This document shows positions 36,717-56,000 of a stretch of 64,000 nucleotides of DNA, in pieces. Position 1 is the stretch's first letter; every line of letters begins with the position of its first letter. The DNA is taken from positions 2,547,001-2,611,000 of the forward strand of contig OY718807.1 in NCBI GenBank assembly GCA_963070105.1, in the 5' to 3' direction. The DNA is from Litomosoides sigmodontis. Taxonomy: Eukaryota > Nematoda > Chromadorea > Rhabditida > Onchocercidae. The position numbers were made by a program, and so were the translations under genes. The notes beneath the pieces are model-generated. The model made no database searches and was not told the origin of the DNA. It was given only the letters and a program-made list of their open reading frames with translations.

Positions 36717-39136
36717 TCATAAAAAAGACGAGCGCCAACCATTTTCATACAAACTTCTCTGTGTAGCTCTCCATATCTGCTCCTCTTCCGACATACCACC
36801 CGTATATTCGTCAAAACGTCCTGAACATTTAAACATAGTGACAGCATGCAATGAGTCAAAGTAACGAATTAAACACTAATCTAATATGGTGTACTGACTA
36901 CAACACTATCGAAATAATGGATATCAAAATAACATATTAACCTTGCTCATGCCGCCATCCGTATGAAGGGGTTTCATGCGCAGCGCTATTTCCACCACTA
37001 AATCCCCAGCTAGTGAACGAATTTCGATTATTTGGCCTCGTTCTATATCCTGTCTGCGAAGATGATTCCGGTATGACACCTGGAATTATTCAAGCTAAAA
37101 CCTCACATCTCTACTGCAGTATATTTGAATATAGACGACAAAAGAAAATTAAATTTCTTGGAAAGATTGCATTAAACTGACCAAGCAAAGGAAAAGCGAT
37201 GCTTTCTACAATATCAACAACTGTTTTTAATGGACCCATCGTATACGCCAAACCAACAATGATGCCCGAAAGATGACCGATAAATGACGCATTTGGAGTT
37301 ATCATCTTAAAAAATAAGATAAAATTTGGTTTTTCCCGAAATAAGTGAAAACAAGCACTAATTTATGCTTAAGCAATTCTGAATCTGATTTTCAAAATAT
37401 TAACCCCACACAATTTTATCTGACATTATATTCATAGTTTTGTTAGCAGAACGGCTATATTATTTAGTGCATTGCATTAGTTGCTAATGTTCACACTTAT
37501 GAAATTCATATTAGACAAAATAAATTTCTTGAAGACGCATTTTTTAGAAATCCAAATAGTCGAATAAACTAAAAAAAATTATGCCGCAATTTAATTTCTC
37601 ACTACAAATAAAAACAAAAATAGAACATCTAAGAGGGTAGCCACACAAGCATAAAAATATTACAACTAATTAATAGTCACATAAGGACATTACTAATAAT
37701 TAAAAGTAACAAGAAAATAATTCCAATAGTTAATTCTGATTCTCAAGATCTTCAGTGTAAAAAAATAAACATTGAAAATTATGATAAATTGACGTTTAAT
37801 TAACCTGTAGAAGAAACAGCTCTACCCAGCAGGCGAGCTGCGATGGCACAGGAAGCCATCCAAATAAATTATGATCCGAATAAGGAAAATATGTTGTATG
37901 CAATACTTTCAAAGCAAAAAGCACACCTGCAAAAGTAAAATTGAAACGACTTTGTTTCTAAAATGTTTTGATTCCGACAATTCAAAACTGACAACAATCG
38001 AATGGATTGATAAGCAGGGCACTTGTGCCATCAAACACACACGATTTAAAGTAACCCTGAAGTCCAAAACAGAATCAATTAGCTAATTAACTAACCGGAA
38101 AAACCAATGGCGCACTGATTCATATAATTTTCACCATTAATATTGAGTACTTCATCGGCTAAATAGCTTAATCCAATCATAGTGCTGCTTGTTGCTAGGG
38201 CAAATATTACTAGAATTAATAGAAAACGTCTCGAACCCAACCAAGGCTCCAAACGTCGACCCTAGAATATGATATTTGTAATAAGTTCATAACGGTATCA
38301 CAGAAATAGTCATCTATGAAATGCCTATAGCAGTGTAACGAATATACATCAACCAAGTCATCACGCAAGAAGAAAAAACTATTCAAAATAAAGTACTACA
38401 ACAATTTCGAGCACATTGAGATTGATGTGCAATTCACAAAAGTATTACAAAAAAGTATAAGATCTTTTTTCTGAATTCATGTTTGTTCATTAAGTAAATT
38501 AATATGTTACAAATAAATAAAATTTCCATCTCTTAACAGTGAAAAATTACCTTCCATAGTAATGAGATCATATTAAAATAAAGATGCATGTCATCAACAT
38601 GCATAACTGTTGATGCAATCATTCGTAGCCATTCAGATCGATATAATACATGTGATGGTAAAAGACACATTGCTTCTGAAAATTACTGGTGCGAGCTTTT
38701 TAAGTGAATGACAAGCTTTTTTAAATACAAAAAAATCAATTAAGATGTCTAAGATCATGAAAGCAGTAAGAAGTTTATACTTTTTAGAATTAAATTTACT
38801 TAGCAGTGTTAGCAAAAGCTCAACAATTTTTGAAACTTTTTACCTAAATCGCTAATTATCTTTTCCTTTTTACAACAAAGCTTCGATATCACGTTTATAG
38901 TGGAGGAAAAAACGTAATGATGCAATTTACATTCAGGTAATATCACTTTTCAGAAACAATACCGACATACCTGTTTTGCGTTGATCAAGAGCAGGGACGT
39001 AACCAAGAAAGACTGCCATTTGAAATATTATAACAATTAGTGTGACTGGCGGAATATAACGTGAGTTGAACAATTGATACGCCAACAAATATATTCCATA
39101 ATTATTTTGCCTTCGACGATTATGGCGAAAAAACAT
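36717..39136 (-). CDS. RHBDD1: Rhomboid intramembrane protease, RHBDD1/RHBDL4 type
   Basis: Seven exons (39136-38971, 38675-38551, 38261-38096, 37926-37805, 37305-37182, 37079-36942 and 36820-36717) give 314 residues, almost the same as human RHBDD1 (315). DDMHLYFNMISLLWKG is the conserved loop and helix-2 signature. The active site is Ser 152 in GFSG, with the histidine at 204 in GHLSG. The cytosolic tail contains a ubiquitin-interacting motif (SEEEQIWRATQRSL). In mammals this ER enzyme cleaves unstable membrane proteins and delivers them to degradation with p97. Unlike the human protein, no Arg-rich p97-binding motif follows, because the chain stops 8 residues later. A GTTGCAG acceptor lies 9 bases before the ATG, as for a spliced-leader site. 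Confidence 0.93.
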
Positions 39137-40520
39137 TTCTAATCACTGCAACATGCAAAACTGTTAGCATCACTGTTAGCATTAGTAATTAACTCTCAGA
39201 ACGGAAAAACGCATTCCTGGACGTTTGAGGTGAACCTTATATTGGTTAACTGAAATTATACGATAGGAAAACTATACAAGATATCTTAAAGTATTTCCTT
39301 CAACGGAAATTTGCATATTTCCACCGTTTGTCATGACGTATAGCTGTATGCTCGCTGTTCATTGATGAAAAATAAAAAGCTGAGTGTTTGAAAAATGATT
39401 CCAAATTCCGGTAAAACAAGATACACAAGCAAATACACCACCAGCTTCCTTCCGTTACTTCTTTAGCAACATTAATGCCCAAGTACTATGCAACTGGTTG
39501 CGCATCAGCAACACGAGTCGCGCGTAAGCATTACTAGTACACGTCAGCATTACCACTCCCCATAATCACTCTTTTCTTTTCACTGACCTGCCCTCATTGC
39601 AAGTGTCCCTTTCATCACGTTACAACGTAAAAATTACAGCCGCAGAACTCAAATAAACAATATAGCATAATAAAAATGAAACATATTTATATTTCTTTGA
39701 ACAACTACGACGTTATGCCAACAAAGAATACAAGGTCACACAATCTGATCCACAGAATTCTTTTTTTTTTTAAATATATAATTAATTTTTCTTTAACTTA
39801 TGAAATATCAAAGGAAAGTGAAAGATGTGACGAGAAGATTCTCATAGGTACGGCTGCGCCAAAAGCAACCATAACTTTTTTTACCCTGATATTGACATTT
39901 TCTTTAATTTTTTAATAAACGAACATCGTAAGCATACATTCAGACACAACAGAAAATTATAATTTTATCATATTTTATACTACGATTAGTTTAAGGCACC
40001 CTATTATACAACATTAACAGTTATATGGGTCATGAAAATGCTTTTAAAAGATTTTTATACTCTGAATAAATGGCGTATAAGCCGCCCTAATAGTAATTCT
40101 ATCGAATCTTAAAGTTTAAAATTCAACATTATTAAAATAACAATAAGATTGCACATAAAAGAACATTCAAGCAATGCATAAACGAGCATTCCAACTCAGA
40201 TAATCAAACCGAATTTAAATGGTTTAACGAGGATATCATACTAGCAGCCTAAAGATGTACAAACAGGTACCAACGACACCAAATGAAACCACCAACGCAG
40301 TGGAAATTTCAGATTACATTCCCAATATTGAGTAATTCTACGTCCATACTTTCAGTAATTCCTGGACCTAAAATGAAGTGTGCTCTAACACAAAAATTCC
40401 GGAATCAAATTGTACTTCATATTCTCAGCTTCAGGATTTAAAAGTTTGAGCTATGTCAAAAGCTCATTTACTTTAAAATTTAAACCAATCAAAATGAATT
40501 GCTTTGTCATACAACAAATT
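39137..40520. other. Intergenic: rhomboid 5' flank and COG6 3' flank
   Basis: No gene is seen. Short frames (39300-39482, 39676-39915) have no family resemblance and no fitting splice sites. The gap of about 1.4 kb separates two genes in the same orientation. Confidence 0.5.
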
Positions 40521-46316
<5,796 letters not shown>

Positions 46317-48478
46317 TTTTCTTCAATGATACAATTATTATTGCAAAAAGAAACTCAGTTCAACAATGAGTAATCACCAAGCGTAAACTCGATATCAAGC
46401 TTAACGTGTTCCTCATAGGGGCTCTGTATGCAACAAATAATGCACTCCACACTGCACTTGTCTTCAGTCGACTCAACTTATTAAACGAATTGAAATGATA
46501 ATCGAAGACCAATGATAGAAATCCGACAAGTACTGTAATATCATCGTTTCAGATATTTACTTCAATAAATAAGTATCCAAATGCAAAGGATTGTACTATT
46601 TGCTGACGTCACTTTACAATGAAATAATGCATGTCATAATGGCGCCGCGTCAAAAGTTGATGCACAAACTTAACAGTTTTACAGCAAAGCTTGTAGTTTG
46701 TTGCATTAGGAAAATTGGGAGTGGTGTACACCGTTGTTTGAGGAATACGTGTTCATCTCCTTTTCATGCGCAATGACGATAGAGAAATTCAAACACACGT
46801 GGACAAATGACACTTCACACGTACAACAACATATAATGCATTCTCTAATGCAACAGGCTACGCCATCATTCACGGTTTAGTATTAGGCCTGTGGCACATC
46901 ACACCGAAAAGGACCATTTCACTATGCCGACTGTAAATTAAAATCGTATTCGTGCGCATGTGTGTGAGTAGAAACTCGTAGAGAAGAAAGAGCAATAGTG
47001 GAAAGTTATCGATTTGTTATTTCATTATTTATTTAAAGAATACAGCATAGCTGAATGTCCACTACACATTTTTCAATTTCTCGGTTGATGATAATGACAA
47101 AAGCATGTAAAAAAGTGGCATTATAAGTAAAACTAACAATTTAAACTATCAAGCTTGAGGCACACTCATATTTTTTTCAGGAAATGATCTCCTCAAATAT
47201 TTGATAAGGCTTTTTTTTTGCTGCTGTAGCTCTGAATTCTTTTCAGTATCTTTATGTGAGAAAAAAAACCATACCACAAGTTATAACGAAATGCTTTATC
47301 ATTTTAAGAAAAAAAAGAGAAATATCACATTTGGAAAAATTATCTCGACATTTTGCACTGTGTATGTAATACGCCTTGCTAATAATACTATAATCAGTGC
47401 TTAGTGGATGACATAGAAATAAAAAAGAAGGAAAAAAGAACCATAAAAACATTAGGATCATCAGGTCTTTTTGTTCAAAAAATTACATTATTCATCGATT
47501 TAAAAATAATTATTTTGTGTATTTACTGCATCAGAAGTAGCCGATTTGTGTTTTTTTAAACGTTTAATGAGAAATGTACGTTTTGGTATAAACAACATTC
47601 GCTGGAATGTTAAGAGGAATATACAGAATTTGGCAAAAATGAACAAAATGAACCGAAAAGTACATGAAGTAAGACATATCAAAAGGCCAACGTCGAAGAT
47701 TTACATAGTTGAACGTTTACGGTTAGTATTTCTTTTGCAAATAGATATATTTAATGTAATCTAAAATGTAGCTTTAATCTCATCAATAACTCATAGTCTT
47801 TCTAATCAAGAATTTAAGTACGTCATGAGTAAAAGGAAAAATTTCAGATTTCAGACAAAAAATTAATAGGCAGGTACCCGATAAAACACGCAGGTACCCG
47901 ATAAAAAGTAAATAATGAAACGAACGTAAGAATGTGCATGTACGGAATGATTCAAGCACATATCACCTATAAATGTTTATATAATACGAAAAACATAGCA
48001 TCGAGAATGGTTCATAGGAAAATTAATTACTAAATGACGGTATCAAATTCAACATTAAAGAAATACCTCGGACAATATTACAAATACATCAAAATAAAAA
48101 TCTATCAAGCACTTTGTGCTTATTCAGTTCTTATAATCCAAATATTTTGAAAATCCATTAGGAAACAGATCCACTTTACTTTAACATAAAATTGATCAAA
48201 ATTTCGGGAGAAAGACTTTTTCTAAAAGTCAATAAAAGCAGACTAGAAATAGCACAAAAAAAAATGAGAGAAAAGATGATTACATACATTCTATGAATTT
48301 AAACTTAAATCGAATTCGCTATTATTAAAAACCTTGCTAAAATTCCAAGTTTTTGTTTTTTCTTTTTTTTTCTCCTTCCATGTAGCGGGAATTTCGATAA
48401 AGTGTTTGTAGTTCTCCGTATTTAAGAAACAGTAAGTACACCATAACCGGAAACATAAGAAGACGAAGAAACTGATTT
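46317..48478. other. Intergenic: COG6 5' flank and GPCPD1 3' flank
   Basis: No gene is supported. A 16-base sequence CAGGTACCCGATAAAA is repeated with a 20-base period at 47871-47886 and 47891-47906. Frames at 46591-46776 and 47201-47764 show no known domain, and the latter is basic and low in complexity. Promoter elements for COG6 are expected near 46320-46900. Confidence 0.45.
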
Positions 48479-51400
48479 CTAAGAATATGACGTAGAATGC
48501 ACGAAATTATTTGACGCTAAATGGCTTCCTCCACTTATCCCATTACTATTCTTGTTCATTTTTACATCTTCCAATGCAGCTGACCTGAAAGCAGAAAAAA
48601 ATTCTTATTTTTTATATCAAGTGATGTCGATTTTAGAAATTCATGCAAAAAAATGTATTGCAATAGATGTATGAATTGATATTAGTAAATCTTCGCTAAA
48701 AAATAAGAATAATGCCTAAGAAAAAAAGGGCGTACGCTATTCTGGAATGAGGAGAAGCTTGTGGGTGATGCAGGCAAAAAGAATTGTTTGATGAAACAGT
48801 GGATCCTGAGGTATGAGAATTTTCTGATACAGTCGGTGATGGTGGTCCGTCGTCAAGTGAAACGGTACGAGATGTAGTTGGCGAATTGCTCTGCCGAAAT
48901 AACGATGCTTTTGCCTCACGTTCCACCAGAAAAACGTTTCGACGTGCCTCGATTTCACCAATTCTAGATCAAAAATAAAATTAGAAAAACCATCAATAAT
49001 CTTTGAATACGATATAAAAAAAATTTAATAAATCAAAAGGCAGTAGGCACTGTCATACCAAATGCAGAGTGCTACAATTGGTATAATCCATTTTAAATGC
49101 TTTCAAATCTCTTACGTGCTTTCTAAAGTGATTTACTTATAACAATTTTCAAAAACATACCTATCATAAATGAGACCATCGACACGAAGTACTTTTTTGA
49201 AGTAATCAATATTTTCTTTATTATCGAGATCATCACCCCAAACGAACGATATTAGGCCAAATTTTCGAGCACGCTGTATAGGTGATGGATCTCTTAAGAG
49301 ATCTTCAGTATGAAAATTCACACCCTAAAAATCAACAGGGAATTACGTTTCGAAATGAAAGTTATTTAAAAAACACAAAATGCACCGCTCCAACATTAAC
49401 AATTAATGAGCAATATAACAGCTTACCAGGATATCAATGCAAGCAGCGAAATTTAGAGCAGCATTAGAAGTTGATGAACGTAAATCAACAAACGGTTCGT
49501 AACGCGTTGTGACACCAACGCAAAGGAACAGTACTGGATACAAGTGTTGCTTTGCTGCCAAACTGAAGTATGTAAATGGCATAATTAGCTGAAATATATT
49601 AAATGATTTTATTCAGATGATTGCAAGCTTCAATAATTGTTCGCAATATCATGAATACATTAAAATATTAGAAATGAAATTTAAAATAAGAAAAGGCTAA
49701 TCTCTTGCAAAATCTTCAAGCAATTCAATTTTCTAGAAGCACCCGTTTCTCTTTAACTTCCATAAACTACGTTACCGTTTGCAAAGATCCTTTTCGAGAA
49801 ACTAAGAAGTTTAATAATTATTATTAAAAAGATTTTTTTCAGAACATAATTCTAACACAGAAAGTAATACTGTATCACTCATCCAAGAAAAGAGTAGCAG
49901 TTTTCCAAAATTTAAAAACCTACAGGGCACAGCAATCAGGATCAAATGATGAGAAAACAATTCGACGGTCCCCAGCATTGTTAAATACGTCATTCAGAAT
50001 GATATCAATGTAATCATTACGCTCAAAATAGTTTTCACACTCGTGTAATCCATTCTGGAAAAAAATATTCTACCTTTGATTACTTTCAATGCCAAATTTT
50101 TATTGTTCCCATATATTGAGTAACACATTTCACCACTATTTGCACAGAATCCATCTCGCAGCTCGTCCTTTAGCAACAACTCTGCCATTAATGTTAGCTT
50201 TTTGGTTATTAGAATAAAGCATAATTAAGGAACCTTTTGCATCATTGGATACTTTATTTCGATATTGAAGCCAACAGTTGAATCAACTTGATGTAATGCA
50301 TCTACCAGAGTCGGAAACGGCAAACGTTCATCTTGTTCATCTGCTTCGGCGCTTACCTTTATGTAATTCTGCTTTGCCTGAGCCTGATTCGCCTTATAAT
50401 GCTCCAGCTACAAAATTTCTCTTCTTAAAAAATATGTGAATTGTGAAAAGCCCTAATGTAATCAAAAAGTGAGAAAAATGGCCAATTTGTATTTTTTAAT
50501 AATCAGCAAGATGAAGTGAGATTTTAAAAGTTAGAAACAATCGGGAGATTTGTCAAGCTTTTCAAACTACGTAGATTACTTGCTGAAGTGAAACGTAACA
50601 TTCTCAAAATAGAATGCTCCTAGCAAGGTAAAAACGCGTTAAGACAAGACAAAAAACAAGCTGAATAATTATTTTCATAAAGGAAGCATACGCGAAGTAA
50701 CTGGAGTTGTTTCAATCGTAGATCTTTTACAGCAATTTCATGATAATCATTAGCTGCTTCAGGCGGTTGCGCTGCCAAGCGAAGAGTGCAACGTTTTGCC
50801 ACGGTTACCAAAACGTGGAAATCGTGAAATATAACAGCAATCTATAAAATCAACTAATTTTTCACGAACTACACTATCTCAATTATAAAATATATTAATT
50901 TGATTTCAGAGTTTAAAATACATTCCACAATATTTTATTAACATTCACAATAACATTACAATCAGTATGAATTCAAAAAATTTTTTCCCAGGTAAAAAAT
51001 TTCAGTAATTTCCCAACTAGTGTTTAACATTTATGTTCTACAAATACCAACTCACTGTTAGCTTCTTTATATTTGCCTAAATCTACGGATCTCATAAATT
51101 TCTAAATTTAATAAGACCTGTTAAATATTATCATCACACTGACTAAATAAGCAAAAATATACTTTATCTTTTGACAGTTGAACGTCAAATTCAACATAAT
51201 CAGCACCACGCTTTGCAGCTGTGTTAAGTGAATGTATTGTGTTCTCACGGCCAGCATTCATCCTGAAAACCGGTAATTATGTTGCGGTAAGTGTTAATCG
51301 TTGCTGTACGATTAACACCATAAAAAGCTTTCATTTTTTTCGAATTTGCTAATCACTTATGGTAAGTAATTTCGCCAAAGTTTACTCAAAAAAAAATCAG

Positions 51401-52977
51401 AAATTTCAACAATGAATTCACATACTTAGTATATGAATTGCCCATACCCCTGTGACCAACTTCAAGAGGTTGTCGCTTCTTCCAGTGTTTCGCATAGGAG
51501 ATGTCCATTTTCTGCACCCAACACGAAGACAGAAGTGGTCGAATGAACAAATATTCCACTACAAATATGATGTTGCTGTTGTAATCCTATCTAAGTTACA
51601 CTTGGAAAAAGAGCTGGACAGCCGGTAGAACAAAAAGATGAAAATGAGCAAGTCAAAAAACACTAAACGACTGATACAGCAAAAAGTATGTGTGTGTGTG
51701 TGTCTTATTTCCGGAAAAAAAATTACTGATAAAAAAGCTACCATTAATTTGTCCAACTGGCCGATTCTTAACCAAAAGCGGTTCACCAGCCACACCAAAT
51801 GTACCGTTGAATGATGAAGGCAGTGCATACGCAATTGCAAAACGCTCCGCGGACGGTCCACGTTCTTCGTCATAGGCAAATAATTCTATCCGGAAACCCT
51901 CAAACGTTTACGTCTAACCAATGTAAACAACACAACATGCTTAACGTGGTGATGATAACTGACAAAAACCGCTCTCAAGCTAATAGCGATACGATACGGT
52001 TTCACAGACATCACCACTGCCGGCCTCAACTAACTCACACGTTGATTATATCAAATTCCTCTCGTCAATTAATACTGTTCCAATGGAAAGCGCAATATTT
52101 TTAGGTATTTCCTTGATTTTCAATTTTTTTTTTATTCTAACTTTTTCATTCATTCATACAAGCAATTTCAATCTATAAACATGTGAAATAAAATAGAATT
52201 AAATTTTTAGAGGGTAATTGTTTACATTAGTAATGGATTACACCTAATTAAAACTGCTTCCTTCACCCTTTGACTAAATGAATCCTCAATACTTCCTCGT
52301 TTAGTTATGTCAGAATGTAGTTCCGAATATTCAACATAAAAGATAACTACTAAGCTTAAGGAATTTTTTTTAAATCCTTTTCCCAATCACCCTATCATTT
52401 TCATAAATTACAACCATCATTTTTAACGCTCACACCACTCAAATCACCTTTAAACACTTTTTTACAATCAATTTTTTTACAGAAAACAAAAAAAAAACTT
52501 GATGCTAACAAGAAATTCCACCGCTACCGATCGTGTCCGAAATATAAAATAATCGCTGCCCACTTTAAATCGATCACCGGATGACGATTGCTCGCGATAA
52601 CGTGGATCATCCGATGATAAAATCTGAAAATTAAAATTGCGCGTTGCACACAACAAAGATTTGATAGTTGTGTTTCATTCATTGTTGATTGATGATGAAT
52701 TGACGTTGTAATGGTAGCAGTTGCTGTAGTAGTAGTAGTAGTAGTAGTAGTAGCAGTAGTAGTAATTGTTGTTGTTTGTTGCTGCTGTTGTTGTTGTTCT
52801 TGTAGTAGTAGCAATAGTAGGAGTAGTAATAGTAGTAGTCGTAGTAGTAGTAGTCATAGATGTTGTCGTAGGAAAGAGTAGTAGTGACCACGTCATTTTC
52901 ACTTCTCCTCCTTTTTCCTGATATTTTATAAGCTTTGATAACAAAGCTTATTATCATGAAATATATATATGTATTTG

Positions 52978-53024
<47 letters not shown>

Positions 53025-56000
53025 TCCCATATCGCTACGATTCACTTCACTTCACTTCATTTCATTTCATTTCCTTTCCTTTCATTTCCTTTCCTTTCCT
53101 CGATTCTCACAGTGTCCTCTCAGTACGACGATGGATGGATGGACACAATCCATCACAAATCACAGTGTATTATATCTGAATTTTTCCATACCATATCCAT
53201 CATCATGCTGCAGCAAGCACATTACGGCAAACTCTGAAACAGTGGCTTCCACTATGAATTCTCTCTGAATTCTATGTATGGTAACGGAACACTGTGATAG
53301 ATAGACTAAATAGACAAAGACTAGTAAGAACACATTTTTTTTCCTCCTTTTTTAATCTTTTTTTTGTTTTTTTTTTCTTTTTTTAAGAAGTCAATGATGG
53401 GATCGAATTTTATCAATCATTTAAAAAAATTCCAAAATTTCTCTTTTAAATAGAATGAATCATTTTTCTCTTTTTTTGATAATTATTATTATTTTAATTT
53501 CACGTCCATCACTGCTTCAATGAACAATAAGTGGTCCTTCCTTTTTACTCGAACTATTCAAACAAGCAGAACATTATGTCTAAATTGAAATTGAATGGAA
53601 TGAATGGGACAACCATCGAAAAAGATTGAACTATCCCTTTTTCTCTAGAACTAAATAGATTATGTTTCACTTTCATATCTTCCCTCTGGTTTTATATTTT
53701 TTACAAGCAAAATCGAAAAATGAAGAAAACTCAAAACAGATATCAGTAGGTAATGAAAGTTTTCAGAAAATTTTTTTCTCAAAAAATCAATATAAAAATT
53801 TCGATGACTTTAGAAAAAAAAACTAACGAATACAAAGATTAGCTTACACGTGACAATAACATTATTAAATGTGCTTGACTAAGTTAACAAATTTTAAAAA
53901 GTGCTAGAAAACATAAAACCCGAGCTTTGCCGGAATCTGATCTCAAACCAAGAAAGCAAAAATGGAAGCAGAGCTTGTGCATCTAAAAGAGGAAGTAGGT
54001 TCTCAATTTTCCAGTCCCCAAAAATTGATTTCTTACTTTCGAACTATACTATGGGATTCATAACTCCTACCAAAAAGCCAACAATTTCGTAGATTTTCAA
54101 GTCTTCTGAACCATTTTAAAGTGATATTTCTATCCTTGATCAATTCGAATTCCTCTAAATAATTTAATTTCAGCAATATTTGTTCAAAAAGAAAATTTTA
54201 ATCAACGAACTACACATAATTATCAAATCTCCTCTTTGAAAAGAATGTCTATCTCTAGTGAAAGAATCTGCAAAAAAAAAAGAAAAACTATTCACCAGAA
54301 ATTCTCAAGTGCTAAAATTTGAAAGGAATTTTCTCATTCATCAGCTAAATTAGAGAACAACGATCCAATTGAGACTTTTGGCAGGAAACAAAATTAACTA
54401 ATTAAGTGTGCAATTCAGTAATTTAGTGAATTGCTACCAAGAGAACAAGCATCAGGATGAAATGAAGGACAGTGAATGCAACACTAAACTGTATCGTACA
54501 AAATCCTAAATATTATACAAAACAACATCCTTAGCTCTCCATCAAATCGCATTTCAAATCGCATGTTTCACTACAAATCTCTGCAACAATGTGTTTTTTT
54601 TCTCTTCTTTTTGTTATGTTGAAAAACCATCAAACTAATTGCACTTTTCTTTTGCTCATATAGCTCCTCTCAATTACTAATAGAAAATTTTCACAGTTTC
54701 TAATGTGTTACTGTATTGCTAGAGAATTCTAAAGCTAAGGCATTAAGTAGAAAAAAAAAAGTAAAAAAACTACGAAACATTTGCGCCACTTCCTACTGCT
54801 ACAAATACATTTGCACCATTTGATTTGATCTAGCAATCAAATAGAATACATCGTTAATCAAAAATACCCCTTACGGGTTATTCAATATAACGAATTTACT
54901 CGATACAAAAAGAATGAAAATCTTCCTGAAAAAAATTATACACTCGACACTAAGCCATTTAGTTAACCGACCGAATTATGGCACGTCATTTACGTAACAA
55001 AGCGAATTTCCTTTTTTTTTTAAACTTCAGGATACAAATGCAATCCACCATTGCGTGGACTTTGCATGAGGTTTTACCACTGATATTCTATAAACCTACT
55101 ATATGAATTCAGTTACAAATGCAATATGAAATGTATGTAAGCACACGTGGCGCAAATGCATGCTATTTAATTACTTGAGCATTAAACGGGATAATTGACC
55201 TATTTTTCGCGAGTAGCAAAGAAAAACCCATTATTTAACTATTAATTTTTCTATTCATTCGATTCCTCCTGATGTTGTATTTATCAGAAAATGTACAATA
55301 CACATCCATACAAATGATACAAGGATAATTTGAAAAATGAGATAGAAATATAAAATCTTACAGCAATATGTGCCACTGAATATGACGGTACTACCGGTTC
55401 CACAACATCCTGATTCTCTTCATTATCATCGTCATCTACGCTTCCAGCCTGCAAGAAAAAAAGAATAATTAAAAAAAATTTGCTCACTTATACTATCACA
55501 GCTAATTACAAATATTCACATTACTAATGTGGGACTAACTGGCACAACATATTCATGCACTAATGCGCACTACTTGGTGTAATGGTAACTATAATTGCTC
55601 AAAAAGCATGAATGACTTTGATGGAGCTTTATTTAGCATCCGAATTAAGTACGTCTTAAATTGTGAAAATAAACGTGTATGACCACAGAGTTCAATCAAT
55701 CCTAGTTGATGAATGCATGCATAGAAGAAATGAAAAGTTTAAATAAGTGCATAGAAATTGCCGAGAGTGTGGAGAGTATTGGCAACTACTAAAATGATGA
55801 GATGTTGAAATTGAGTGTCGGATATGATTTCGCTTCTTCCCTAATTTTAATGTGTTTTTTTTTCGCTTTAGTTGTAATTTTATAATCAATGTTTCAATCA
55901 CTTGCTGTTCTTAAAAATAATCATTTTAGATAGTGGGAAATTTTTTAAATGTTCCATTTATAACAGCACACTATTCAGCTATCATATGCTGTCTTGATGA

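Noticed and set aside
52524..52957. Three overlapping minus-strand frames rich in Gln, Thr or Tyr
   Set aside because: They are translations of the GTA/GTT trinucleotide tract. Only the part 52510-52623, in one frame with splice sites, is a real exon of the phosphodiesterase gene.
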